A DNA stretch of 60,000 bases, from the NCBI RefSeq assembly GCF_932526225.1, contig NC_064042.1, forward strand, positions 10,804,540-10,864,539. The letters are read 5' to 3'. This document shows positions 11,251 through 24,700 of the stretch, piece after piece. Position 1 is the stretch's first letter. Each line of letters begins with the position of its first letter. Source of the stretch: Nematostella vectensis (Eukaryota; Cnidaria; Anthozoa; Actiniaria; Edwardsiidae). The notes under the pieces were generated by a model. The model was given only the letters and a program-made list of their open reading frames with translations. It was not told the origin of the DNA and searched no databases. The position numbers and the translations under genes are program-made.

Positions 11251-12116
11251 AGATAGCCTTCATGTGATTTGTCACATGACAAAACAATGATACCATAATG
11301 CTTTATTATCCATGTTATCTATAAGTACAAAAATATTTATGTGTGTTCAATAAATAAGAAATCAACTATTTACAAGTGCTCTTTCTAAAACAATGGATAA
11401 ACAATGTCGCTTCGGCTATCGGTGTTGCCCGGCACGACAGGCGAAACAACATCGATTTGAATCCTTTGGGAATGGCGAAAAGATATCGATTCATCTATAA
11501 ATCTGCCCAATTCACAGCGAATTAATATCTATTCGTCACGAAACCATTACCGTTACATAAATACAAGAAAAAATATAAGGCATTCTCAATTGTCTTAACT
11601 ATCAAAAATAACTTATCAAGAGACACTGTTCTATGGTTTTTGCTAACTAATTTACGCTTTGTTCTATTGTTTTTGCTAACTAATTTACGCTTTGATCGTG
11701 ATAATGTTAGTGATGTATACTAAATCATCCATCACGACACACATAATATTTTTCTTAATTAAAAAAAACATTAACAATACAACTAAAGTGATACAATCAA
11801 TAGTGTAAATGAATGTTGACTCTTTCGCTTCTTGAAAAATAGAAAAACTTATATTTAGAATAAAAATAAATACTATAAAATAAACTACATGTCGTTAGGT
11901 TTTCTACAGGGCCAATATCTGCCAGTGTTGTTAGCACCACCTCGTTCGGTTGTCAAAGGAAGAGAATGTCGGCGAGCTATTTCATAGTTTCATCCGACAT
12001 AGTGAATTCTACCCAGAAATGCTTATAGCGTCACCCGACATAGAGAGTTCTTCCCAGAAATGCTTGCGCAGTTGGTGCACATAACTTGAGCTTAATATGT
12101 AAATAATGTAGCTTGT
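11251..12116. other. Intergenic region, no gene seen
   Basis: AT-rich. A small duplication (TTTTTGCTAACTAATTTACGCTTTG, two copies) lies near 11637-11695. It may include the distal 3' untranslated region of the giant minus-strand gene; no definite minus-strand polyadenylation signal was assigned. Confidence 0.4.
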
Positions 12117-12440
12117 TTTGATATTATATAGAGATACCCAGCAGAAGGCTTTGAGTGTCTGAATGTAACGTAAGTTATATCAGAAACGTCGATTGTCTTC
12201 GTATAATACGTGCTGAGTGTTAACCCTTCACAAGGCTTGCTATGTTATCGTCCCTTGTCTTAATATAATGGGTACCGGGTTTTTTGATATTATATAGAGA
12301 TACCCAGCAGAAGGCTTTGAGTGTCAGAATGTAACGTAAGTTATATCAGAAACGTCGATTGTCTTCGTATAATACGTGCTGAGTGTTAACAAGGCTTGCT
12401 ATGTTATCGTCCCTTGTCTTAGTATAATGGGTACCGAGTT
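12117..12440. repeat. Tandem duplication (~163-bp unit) in the 3' flank of the giant gene
   Basis: Two near-identical copies (12117-12279 and 12280-12440) run from TTTTGATATTATATAGAG to ATAATGGGTACCG.GTTTT. They differ by a few bases and a short deletion of CCTTCAC. The right copy ends exactly where the stop codon of the minus-strand gene begins, so the duplicated unit is 3' untranslated sequence. Confidence 0.8.
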
Positions 12441-12756
12441 TTATGCCTTCACCGAGGCAAGCTCCTTCTTCTTCCTTTCCACCTCATCCTCCAGACTCTC
12501 CAGCTTCAGTAGCACCCCATTCTTCTGGACCTCCACGCTCCTCAGCTGCTCCCTAATGGCGGCCACCCTTTCGTCCGTCACCTCTTCGTCCGCATCCATC
12601 TCACTCAGAGTGTGATTCAAGTCCGCTTCCGACTTCATAATCTGCGTCAGTTCGGCGTTCATGGTGTCGATGCGGCTCTCCAAGCGGGTGATTTGTCGCT
12701 CTAGGAGTTGTTTTGGTGAGTGAACGGTCGCTTTGGTACGCGCTCGAGATTGTGTA
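12441..12756 (-). CDS. Giant gene exon 60 (terminal exon, coiled coil, stop)
   Basis: TQSRARTKATVHSPKQLLER, then a regular heptad helix LESRIDTMNAELTQIM ... VEVQKNGVLLKLESLEDEVE and the end KKKELASVKA, stop TAA at 12441-12443. Acceptor TTTTTCTTTTTCAG. The 3' flank is tandemly duplicated. Confidence 0.92.
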
Positions 12757-15700
12757 CTGAAAAAGAAAAAAGGACATTGAAGAAAAATTGAATCAAAATC
12801 ATAACGGTCCGACTAGCTTCGTTCATAATTAAATATGTTAAAAGTTCTGAGCCGTGAGGTTTTTCTTTGACCGTGATCTTCTTGCCAATCCACTCTTATA
12901 GAAAGCAAAAGCTAGCTTAGGATAACCTAATCATAGAATTGTAACCCTAAAATGACCCAAAGAAAAACTTCTTAAATCCATTAGCGTAAAGTAACGACAC
13001 AGCTCCTTTAAGAGTAGTTTCCGAACTGCGCATTACTAACGTAATCAATAAAAAGCACAATTAAATCTTTAGCAAATCAAGAACAATGTATTGAAGTAAT
13101 TATTGTCAACAAAATCTACTTCATGTAAAATGTGAAAGGTTGATCAAGTACATTAAAACACATAAATGTGTAAAATGTAATATTGATACCTTTAATTTGG
13201 TCATGGAAACGTGACAAAATCTATTGCAAATGACATAGGCGATCTCTATTGTAGCTACAAGACATGCTACAAAACTATGTCAGCTACAAGAGTGACACCA
13301 TTATTATAATACCCCCTAAAGGTATCTTACCTTTGCTGTTCCGTGTTCTTGTCGCCTCTCAGCTCCCTCAACCTTCTCATCGTAAATTCCTCCTTGTCAC
13401 CCGGCGCACGCGCACTGGCCAGGTACTCCTTGAGTTTGGCTCGAGTCAGGAATGCGTTCTTCTTGGCGAGCCTTTCCGTGATGGACTGGACCGAGAAGTC
13501 TGCCTCCATTGGTCCTTTCACCTTGATGTTCACCAGTTCCCCGACTACATTCACGCGCTCGGTCATGTTTGTCGCCTGCTTAAAGGCCCCCTCCAGTGGG
13601 AATGGTACGAAGGGTTCTGCCATCGTGCCTTGCACTGCTGGGGTAGTGCGAGATCGCGAGAAGAACATGTCTTGGCAGCAGATTCGGATCGCCTGGAAAG
13701 GGAAAGTTTGGTTGGTTTAACACGTATGCGTAGCAGGAGAAAGAGCAGAAAAGGGGAAATGGAGGCTTATTTGAAATCCTAGCTTATATTTGAAGACATG
13801 CTATGGAAGATAATCGAAAAAAAAATAGAAAAAAAACAATTAAAAATACATTCTTATAAAACTTAAAATGACGTCTTATGACTGAAGTACGCTACTCGAT
13901 TAACATTCGACTGATTGTATAGAAGTGAATGTATAACGTGAAGTTGTATCATTGGAACAGAGACAGCTTAACCTGCTTAACGATTTAACGACGACTTAAT
14001 CTACTTGATCGAACAGTCCCTAATATAGAGAATATAAATGTACCAAGTCGCCTGCCATTGACTTAAACCGGTTTCACTTGATTGGCTTGATCTCATCACA
14101 GGTTGCCACTCCCTTTACCTTATAGAACTGCCTGAGGAATAACGGGTTGTTATCGTCGACCAAGTCGTCCACCTCGATGTGCGCGAGACAGTGCACGATC
14201 ACCACCACAAAGTCGCCCACAGAGTGCATCCGCTCCTGACGCACGAACAGAATCTTGCGCGCATGCTCGTAGAAAAACGAGCTCCTGAACGCGTTTCGCT
14301 CGTAGTTATTGGCTGGCAGGTTTGACGCAAGTAATAACGTCACTTTCGGTACACCCATGGCGTTTTTCAGCATTTGGGTGACGAAGACACCGAAGCGGTA
14401 TACGACGAAATCCGCGGGACTTAGTTGATTGATGTCCACGGGGATGAGGTCACCACCACACATCCATTGGGCGTCTTTGATGTCAATATAAGGTCGAGCA
14501 CCAGTTGCTCCGGCAACGCCGTCCTCGCCAATGTTGCCACGCAATGCAGCTTCTATCTCGTTGACGCGCTCGAACAGTGGAGAACCAAGAAGCATGCTGA
14601 CCCAGTCCTGCTCGGACACACCGTCTGGGAGGCCTGCTGCGAGGACTGGAGATGCGTCCTGCATTCCACCGTCGATTGGACCGAGCGCATCTGCTCAAAA
14701 AGATATCAAGATCTCAGTGATAATCACAGTTCATAGTACAACATGTACTGTATTGCATTAAAAATAATCTAAGCCTTATTCAAAAATGGTTGCCGTAAAT
14801 CAGTGATTGGAAAAAATAAATACTTCAGTAACAATTAATTCTTAGGCCAAATTATTTTTATGGTGAGACGCGCGCTGCCGTGGCCGCCAATTTTGTTGTA
14901 AGATAGCTAGCCAATCATGACGCGGAAATCGCAGTTTTGATTGAAACGAATATGAAATCTGAGAGGATTTTGTCGCATTCTGAAGCGCACTAGGCGGCAA
15001 ATGAATTTAAGGAAAATCGGTTGGCGTGTTTCTCTTATTTTTATTTGCTAACTTCCTCTTAGCTGTCAAGATGGCCACGATAGCGGTTTCAAAACCGGTA
15101 AAGGATTTTACTTGTAAAAAGTATGTATTTAAATAGTCGCTTCCAGGCGCCATATTTTCATTTTAGCAAAACTGGAAAGCATCTATTTTCATCGCCTTAT
15201 TTGTATAATTCTCTATTAAAATTGGTAAATTAAGTATACAATTTTGTTTTAAGATGGTTATTTCTAGCATTGAATAAAAAGAAAAACAAAGTTAAGGCTG
15301 ATTAAGGCTCTTTAAGCATCAACGAGAGGGTTGACCTCACCTCTCTGCGGTTCACCCGCCTTTGTAGTAGGCGGTGTCCGAGGGCGGGACGGGGTGGTGG
15401 CTGCCATGCGGTAGGCTCCCTCCTTTTGCACCGCAGTCAGCTTCTCCCTCTGCTGCTGTTCCAGCGCCTCCTTCTCCTCCTTCGCAGCCTTGGTAATCTC
15501 TTTCATGGCTGCGTCCTTCTTCTTCTTCCTTCTCGCCTCCAGGCGCTCGCGGAGGGCGGCTTTGGTGCGTTCCTGTTCCTTCTTCAAATTCTCGCTAAAC
15601 TTCGCCATGTTCTCATCGTGCTCTTTGAGGAGTTTCTAAAATATTGGGGAAATTTTTTTTATTAGTTCTCAGCTAATTCAGATTTCATGCCCTGATTGTC

Positions 15701-18700
15701 AACAAGTGAAACACACATGATTTACTTTTTTTTTCTATTATGGATCTCTTCTCAAAAGAAATTCTAGTCTAGACACTCTAGTCCTCAGGGGGTCCCCTAA
15801 GCAGTCCAAGGATACCCCATATCAAAATATGGTAATAGAGCTGGATCCGCTTCTAGCCAGTGCCTAAATCCATATATTACGGAACTGTAAAAGCTGTTGA
15901 TTAGAGTGAATTACTGAAGCTTGTTTTGCACTCCTTGATTGCCAGCGTCTTGCAGAGACTTTAGGTCGTTTTAAAGCCAATAAAAAAGCGAAAAAATACA
16001 ATTTAAAAACATTTAAAGTTTAAATGACATAATCAGGAAGGCCGTTTAGCATGTAGAAATCTTTGAACAATAGAAAACACAAATCGCAACAAGGTACTAG
16101 AGTATAAAAGTCGTTTGACAAAAAGGATGTCGTCAACCGGCTTTGCGACTGAGCGACAAGCCCGCATGTAATCATGGGTAAAAAACACTGAAGCGCCTAG
16201 CTGCATATAATAGCCGCGTCTAAGTCTAAAGTTATGCGGTGACTTATATACAGTATGCAGCTAGGCGCTTCAGTGGTTTTTACCCATGTTTACATGCAGA
16301 CTTGTCGCGTAGTCGCAAAGCCGGTTGACGACAACCTTTTGTCAAACCACTGTATACCCGCATCGTACATCCACCTACATCCAGAAAGTTTCGAGTGCCT
16401 AATGATGGCTACCAACCTCCCTCTCCTGCTCGCTCATCCCTCTCTGGGCCGCATTCAGTTGTCTGGCAGCCTCTTCCTCTTGTAGCTTTTTCATTTTCTT
16501 GGCGACGCGTTCCGTCTCACGTTCCGCTAGCCTCAGTTCCTCACGGCTCCGTTCCTCCTCAAGCTCTGCTTCCAGTCGCCTGGCAACGGTAGTAAACATA
16601 TAAGTAGCCTAGCAACGGTATTAAACAAGGAAGTAGCATAGCAACGGTATTAAAGCTGCATTGTCACCAGTTTACTTCCGGTCGATTACGTAACAATCCC
16701 CGATGATTTTTAACGGAAAAACGCGAAAAATATTTCAAAATATCGAAAGCAGTGTGTTTATTGAAAGTTTCTTTGAGGATGTGATTGATAATTTAGAGCG
16801 GATGTCCTATTTAATATTTCGGATTTTGATAGATTCTTTTGTCTTTTAACGGTTGAGGTTTCCGTCGGACCACCGAAAGTAAACTGGTGACAATGCGGCT
16901 TTAAACAAGTAAGTCGCCTTACGTAGTAAATAAGTTAGTCGCTTAGAAACAGCAATGAACAGGCGATTCGCCTAAAGGCTGAATTAGACAGCACGTTTTA
17001 GTCGTATGCGACCTGCCTACGACATGTCTTAGCCCTGAATTACAAACTACGACTTTTGTAGTCGAAAGTCGTATCGAGTAGCGGAGTAGTAAGCTGATTT
17101 ACAGCCTAAATCCCGCTGTCTAATTCAGCCTTAACAGCGACAAAAATAGTTTTACGCGTTGATAGAAAAGATTACGAACTGTGTATTTTGCTTATCATAA
17201 ACATTTATGCTTATTAAAAAATTATTTATACTTATCATAAATGTATCAATAAAGTCCTTAACGTTGGCAAAATCTTGCTTCTGTTTTTGTCCTTCATTTT
17301 ATTAAAAAGCATTTTGCTTATAAAACATATGCGCAAAAACGCATTCCCGTACCTGATTTCTTCATCCATCTTTTTCTTTTGCGCCTCGGTTTGTTGCCGT
17401 CTCTGTTCCTTGATGGAGTTGATTTTCTCCGCTATCTCAAACATCGTACGCTCGCGGTATTCCTTAGCGGCCTCCGCAGCACGCTCGGCATCCTCGGCGT
17501 ACGAAGCGATTAACTCCTACGAAAACGACAGGAGTACGTTACGAAAACATACGAGAACATAACGACGACGCTAATCAGACTTCCAACGAAAACAACGCGA
17601 GAACAGTACGAGAAATTTACGACGCCCCATTTAAACAACGCGAGAACATAACAACGAGATTATCAGTTCCTACGAATACAACACGAGAACATTCGGACGC
17701 TCCTACGAAAACAATATGTGAACAAGAGATCATTACGAGGCTCCTACGAAAACAACCCAAGAACATTACGACATGATTATCAGCTCCTAAGAGAACAATA
17801 CGATCAATGACACGATTATACGCTTTAAGAAAAAAACGTTTTTTTCACCTCTTCAGTGGTGAGGTCCTTCATGGTGCCCGCGAGCTCCTGCAGCTGTTTC
17901 TCCCGCAGTTCTAGACGCGCATGCGCATGCTTAACCTCTAGTGACGGCATAGCGTCCATTTCCGCTAGTGCAAACTTCTTCTCGGTTTCTGAGTCAAATT
18001 CCGCCAGTTGTTTCTGAGAGAAAAACAGTTAGGGTTGAAAGACATGCAGTAAAACTAAGTGTCTAATAGATCTTACTAATGGGGGTAATAATCCTTTTTA
18101 TAGCCTGCTTTCAGGCGGTACTCGGTGTACTCGGGCGCCATCTTGTATTATAAGCCGCGTGGTTCCTGGGGGCGAGCGCAAAGACAGACGCAAGGCAGGG
18201 GGGGAAGGAGAGAGAAGAGGGTTCTTTCCCTCTTCTCTCTTCTTCCCCCCCTGCCCTGCGTCCGTTCACCGAACGGAGAGGGTTTTCCGCGATAATAAGG
18301 CGAAGTACCGCCTACGGAGAGGGTTTTCCGCGATAATAACACAAAAAACCGCCTAAAGCGGGCTATATCCTTTTTACCTTGTGTTTGAGCTTGAGCTCTG
18401 CCTTGCGCTGAGCCATCTCTCCTGTACTGAACGAACCAGACTTGGCGACAAGCTCCATAAATTCCTGCAGAACACAGCTAATTTTTTTACAAGGATCACT
18501 TCAATCGAACCTTGAACTAGATACGACTCTTGCAACTGTTTAACTTTAGGATGCAGGATGTCCCGAACAAGATGATAAAACTGGTCATCATAATTGTCGT
18601 GGATGAAATATATATAAAAAATCCATGTCGTCTACCTATCGGAGGTACAAGTAAATTGCATTCTGGTGGTTTTTGAAATATAAAACCCCACAAAAAAGTC

Positions 18701-21700
18701 CCTTCGTTGTTGCGCGAACCCGGCGAATCCAAAATCATTGTTTCGTTTGAGAATAGCACGTAGTCAGACACAACCTTTGGGGGCGGTTTGTCTGGTTTTG
18801 ATTGTTTGGTTTGATTGACTACGCGCTATTCCCAAACGAAGAAAGGAATCTTCGATTCTGGGAGGTCGCGCAACAACGACTTTGGCTATAACTACATAAT
18901 GTTCTAGCCAGAAAAGGAAATAACTCAACCTACACCGATAGTACGGAGCGCGTTAGGGTGGCCAACATGATAGAACTTTAAGAAAGTCAGTCATTTAGGG
19001 GGCGAGCATCACGGAAAATAATTTATACTAAATAATGCACATAATTTCTCACTTGTGGTGGCCACGATAGCGCGCGTCGCATTGTAACAAAATAATTTAT
19101 ACTAAATAATGCACATAATTTCTCACTTGTTCTTGCTCAGCAGTGAGCTCCTCTCGTTCCGCCTGTCGACCCTCTGCGGCCTGCGCACGCGCCTCAGCTT
19201 TAGCCGCTTTCACCTCGCGGGCGAACCTCTCCTCCATCTGTACCCGCTCCTGCATGTGCCTCTGCTGCAGCACCTGGTATATAGTGTTCCCGGCACGCTC
19301 GCTATCCATCCCTTGCACCTTGTCCACTAAGGCACGCTGCTGCGCCTCGCGGAGCTGTACAGAAGCATCACATTAGAAGCTGTTTGATAATAATACTCAC
19401 GAAACAACATTGAGACTTCACGCAGTCTCTTTCAAGGTCTGAATTCTAGAAGAAACGCATTTGTGAGGTGCAAAAGAAATCATACAAACCATCGTGAAAT
19501 ATACCAATCATTCACTTCTTTGTTATTGCTCCCATTTTGAAAATACAGCGCTCCGTTTTGGAGGGAACTTTAAATAGCCAGTCACGATTGAAGCCCAATA
19601 ATTTCTCAACGATTGTGTTGAAAGAATCTTAGTAACTTCAATAAGCCGATGGAAATTAATGATGTACATATACAACTTGATTTTGCACGAAAGCGTTATT
19701 TTGGCGTTGCTAACTTATCTCACCCAACCCTATTTACCTTCTTATTCTTATGCTGTCCACCTTCCCCTCCCCTAATGTGTACAAAGTGTGCAAAGGTCAT
19801 TCCCTCGCCACCTCCTTCTCATGAGTGTGGTTGTGTGCCCCCCTGTATACCTTGTCTTCCTGTAACTGCTGTCTCTCGTCTTGTTGCTTCATCAACTCCT
19901 TGTCCATCTGCACGTTATGTTTTGCCGCCAGAGCTGCAGTCTTACGCCTCTTCCGTTCCGCTATCTTCTCTTCTAGCGCCGCATTCTGGCGCATTTTCTC
20001 CGCATCTAAATTGCGTTCCATGAGCTCCATTTCCTGTTTGTGCTGGTCAAGAAGAAGATCGGCCTGCTCTTGCGATAGGTTACCTTCCTGTAGCTCCATT
20101 TCCTTGCGGAATTTTCTTTCCTTTTCTTCTAGAATCTAAAATATAACACAAACAATCATTGCCATTGCCAACTAGTGTCGCATAGTGTCTTTTAGCATTC
20201 AGCACGAATAAATCAATTTTTTTATAATATTTTGGATGTGGGAATTGGTGCTTTCCTTCTAGCAATCAATCCCGTTTTACTGTGACTAATCGTCACCTGA
20301 CAAGTATCTCAACATTAAGATATCTTTCGCATTACACTTTTGTTGTTTACTCTAGCCGCAAACCACCATGATTTGCGTAATTTGCGCGCATTACAACACT
20401 ACAGTACGCAAGCCGTACGCAGCCGCAGATTAATCGTCTTACCGTTGTCTTCTGTTCTACAAATCTCGATCAAATCTCACCAAACTATTCTTATGTATAT
20501 AAACCTGTTTCCTTTTACACTCGTGTTCGCCGCCCCTTTAAAATATACCCGCTTAACCCAAAACCCTTTCACGTCTTTCAGTTGTCTTCAATTCGACAAT
20601 GCTATCACTTTAAGTCAGACATATAAACCTGTTTGCCCCTATTACGCTGCCCTAAACTCCCCTTGAAACAAAAGTAAAGCTAAGCCTTCCCTCCGTCTTT
20701 CCTTTTTTGTTCGTCAATGCTTTATCACAGATTACTTAACTTTTGAGGGCACTTTCAAACGTAACCCACTCAGCCCTAGCCGCTTCTCTTACCTTTTTCT
20801 TCTGTTCGTCGATCTGTTGCTCTATTACTTTGCTATTTTTGGCTTTCTCCTCTGCCATCGCTTTCTCAATCTCGACCAGCTCCTCCCTGTGTTTCATCTC
20901 CAGCTCTGCCTGCCGCTGGATCTGGTCCTCCATGATGGTGGTCATAGCGGCGGAGACTTCGGCGTCGACCTCCTCCTCGGCCGCCTGGAGAACCTCAGCA
21001 GCGCTCTGGTCTCCTGTTAGCTCGGCCTTAACATGAAGGGAAAATATTATCGTTGTCATGGTGATAAAAATCGTCTTTATCAACATCATCTTGATCAAAA
21101 TCATGATTTGGATAGTCTAATTACATCATTATTTCAATATGAATAGAATCAAAAAGCCCAAACTGTCGCGATCTCGTACCAGAACAATGAATACAATACA
21201 CCAAAAACTGGAAATCGACTCTGCCAAATTTTCGTCTTTAACAAGACTTCTTCAGGGCAGACATCAGGGCAGACAGTCCTAATCGGAGTCATGTTAATAA
21301 TAAAAAACTTTATCAGATGGAAAACTTACCTGTTTCTTGCCCATCTCCTTCAGCTCATTTTTCATAGCCTTCTCCTTCGCCATCTCGGCCCTCAGTCTCT
21401 TTCTCGCCGCAAGCTTTGCGGCCAGCACCGCTTCACTGCGTATGTGCGAGTTCTTAAAACGCTCTCTCTGCTCCTCGGCTTCCACCATGAACTTGTCGAG
21501 GATGGCCTGCTGGTCGGTTTCAGAGAGCTTTCCTTTCTGCATCATGTCAACAACGAGCCTTCGTCGAGTGTTTGACTCAATTTCCTCGTCTACTGCGGAA
21601 ACCGCGGCCAGGAGGGCCTAGGAAGTGGTGGAGAATACGGATAGTTAAATCTCAAGAAGATTTAGTTTCAGGAAAGAGATTGTAGTTTAGTACCAAGGAA

Positions 21701-24700
21701 GGCAGGCCTCTACTACTTAAACAATTTGTTTTTTGTAGTTCGTATCTCAGCGATTAACCACAAAAAAGTTATAGAGACACCTTAAAGGAGGAAATTGTCA
21801 ATACCATCTTGATTTGGCAACACAATCCACGGTAAAATAATCCTTCTAAAAGGCATCATATTCTCACCTGCTCTTCGCGGAGTCGATCAGCGTTTTCAGT
21901 CTCTTCCAAAGCCGCTAAGATCTCGGCCTCTTCAGCCGACCCAGGCTCTACAGTCTTTAGCTCTGCCTCTAGGTCAGCGGTTGACTTGCGTCCACGCTTG
22001 CGTTCCTTGCGCTCTCGCATCTTTTCTTTCAGGTTATCTCTACGCGTGTTAGTTCTCGAGTGGAGCTAAACGATAATGAGAACATGTTACGTAGTGAAAA
22101 ACACTTAAAGAGACTGTATCATACATTGCGCATCTAGTTTGCGCATGGAGTTTTCAGGTGAGCAATGCTAAGGAGTGAAACTCTAAGATTGTTTCCAGTA
22201 TCATCAAGCGGGAGCACGGGCTACTCCAGGATCTTTCGAAGGGGCGGGCCCAAAAAATGACGGAAAGTTAATTTGTGGTTCTCAACCCACAGACATTCAT
22301 TCGCCTTCTTCCCCCTAGATCCTTCACTGGGATGCGCAAGAGGACCATGAAAAGTCATGTTGGGCTCTTAAGGTTTGCTTCCGTCTCTCCTCTAAATGCG
22401 GATTATTGAGTAAACCGTGACCCACGGAAACCTCATGATATAGGCCCTTTAATTTATAGTCCCGTTCTCTCCTCTCATGACTGGTTGTTGAGTACACACC
22501 GTGGCCGATAACTCAGGACACCAACCCTTTAAATGATAGCTTTAGTCTCTCTTCTAGTGGCGGATTATTGAGTTAACTGTGGCCTACGGGAAACTTATAA
22601 CGGTACTTCTTTAACTTATCTCACCCAATGGCGGATTAACAGTTGCCCACTGAAAACTCATTAAATTGATAGCTTCTTTCTCACCTGTAATGGCGAGCTA
22701 TTGGGTACCATGGCCCAAAGGAAATTACGAGCTAAATCTTATTATCAGGAGACTGGGATGTTTGAATGCCGAGGGGCTGGAAATGGGTGAATCACGTCAA
22801 ACATACCTCTTTGACTTCCTCAATAGCACTGTCAATGTCTTCGTCCTTGACCCCGCCAAGTCTAAGCCCTTTAAGCCTTTCTTCCATCTCCTTATCAAAC
22901 GCAGCGCGACGACCGGTTTCAATCTCTTCTCGCTCACGGTAACTGTCCTCAGCGTACGCCTATCAAAAGACAACCATCGGGAGTAATTAAAGAACTTAGA
23001 TCAACCAAAACTTTGTTATTGTTTACTACGGTCTGTTTACGCTTCAAAATAACCATCTACGATTGAAGTCTGATACTTTATGAATGATATCTGATTGAAA
23101 GTATTTCTGTTACTTGCTTGGAAATCGCCGACGGAAAAGATACTATGTGTAAGAAGGTATTTGGCAGGAGCGTAAAATGGTGGCGTAATTGACCTTTTTG
23201 AGGCTAAGTTCAAACGTCGTGTTATCCATGACCCGTATTCAATGCAAACGATGCAAATGATGTCAAATGTAATGACTCTTGTCAGTAAAGTTTTCCGTCG
23301 GCCCTCCAAAAGTGAAATGGTGCGATTGCCGCTCAAAGTGAATCGTATATGGGTGTACCTTGGCCAGTTCAGCAAGTAGCTTTTCCTGTTGTTTCTCAAG
23401 CAAGAGAAGATCTCGTTCAAGTTCGTCTTCATCCGGGATATCAAGATCAATGACGTCACTGATCCCTGCTGCACGGGCCTCAGCAGCGTGGCGACTGGAA
23501 ATAAGCAGAATGGGAAATGTGGTTAGGTTATGATCTATAGACTATATTGTGCTGATATAAAGCATTAGAGACGACTCTAACGACTCTGGACAAGCAAGCT
23601 CTAAGGAATATTAGTTGTGTCGTATGAGCTGATGCAGGTGCACGGGATGAACAAACATAAATTAAAGAAAAGTCGGTCACAATCATTGAAATTCTCACAT
23701 TGGACCAAATACACCACGTGACATTTTTTTGTGAAAGTAAATTCCCGCCTCACCTTCCACAAGGGACGTGATTGAAGATTGAAGCGAGGTGCTCAGGAAG
23801 CACGTTTCACACTATGCATGGGCTACCTAGCCTCATAACACAGGCAACCCACAACGCAAAAAAAAAACGTAAAACTCAAGTCGGGCCGCCTATAACACCC
23901 GACTTATAAAATATATGATATTAAAAAATATGAAAGAGATAACGCCTAATTAGTGATCTTGTCCACATAAAAATTTGGAGAACTGCAGGCAGAGCCAGGC
24001 AAATAAACTTTTTGGGTTTCTCTTTCAGCCCCCGAATATCTTTGAACATTTATTGCACTGAAAGGAGACTTACGAGTGTAACTCTTTCTTTCGTCGCAGT
24101 CTCTCGGCGCGTAGCCTCTTCCGGACGTCACGAAGTTTTTTCTGTTTTTGCTGCTCGATCTCGTCTTGTACTTTCGTCATCTTCTGACCATACTCCATTA
24201 TTAAAGCCTGCAGTGCAAGTTGGTGTTAATAACAACATTCCACATTTGGGAAGTGCGTCTAAACAGTTCTTAGAAAGCGAAATCAGATGTCAAGTAATAC
24301 ATTATATGCTGGGTAACACGAGAAAGAGAAAACGTTATGCTTTCTTACAAACGTTAGACATGCTCGTGTTTAGTAACGCCGTGAACGTGTTTGCCACGCC
24401 CTCTACGTGTAATGTCACGCTCCCAACGTGTTATGTCACGCCCTCTTCGTGTAATGTCACGCTCCCTACGAGTAATGTTACGCCCTCTACGTGTAATGTT
24501 ACGCCCTCTACGTGTAATGTCACGTCCTCCAAGTGTAATGTCACACCCTCTCCTGTTATTTTGCGCCCTCTACGTGTTATGTCACGCCCTCTACATGTAA
24601 TATCACGCCCTCTACGTGTAATGTCACACCCTCTACGTGATATTTCACGCCCTCTACGTGTAATGCCACGCCCTCTACGTGTAATGTCACGCCCTCTATG

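Noticed and set aside
14074-14118. Extension of exon 58 to donor GTGAAA at 14077
   Set aside because: Leaves two bases, incompatible with exon 59 entering at phase 0; donor GTAAAG at 14118 fits.
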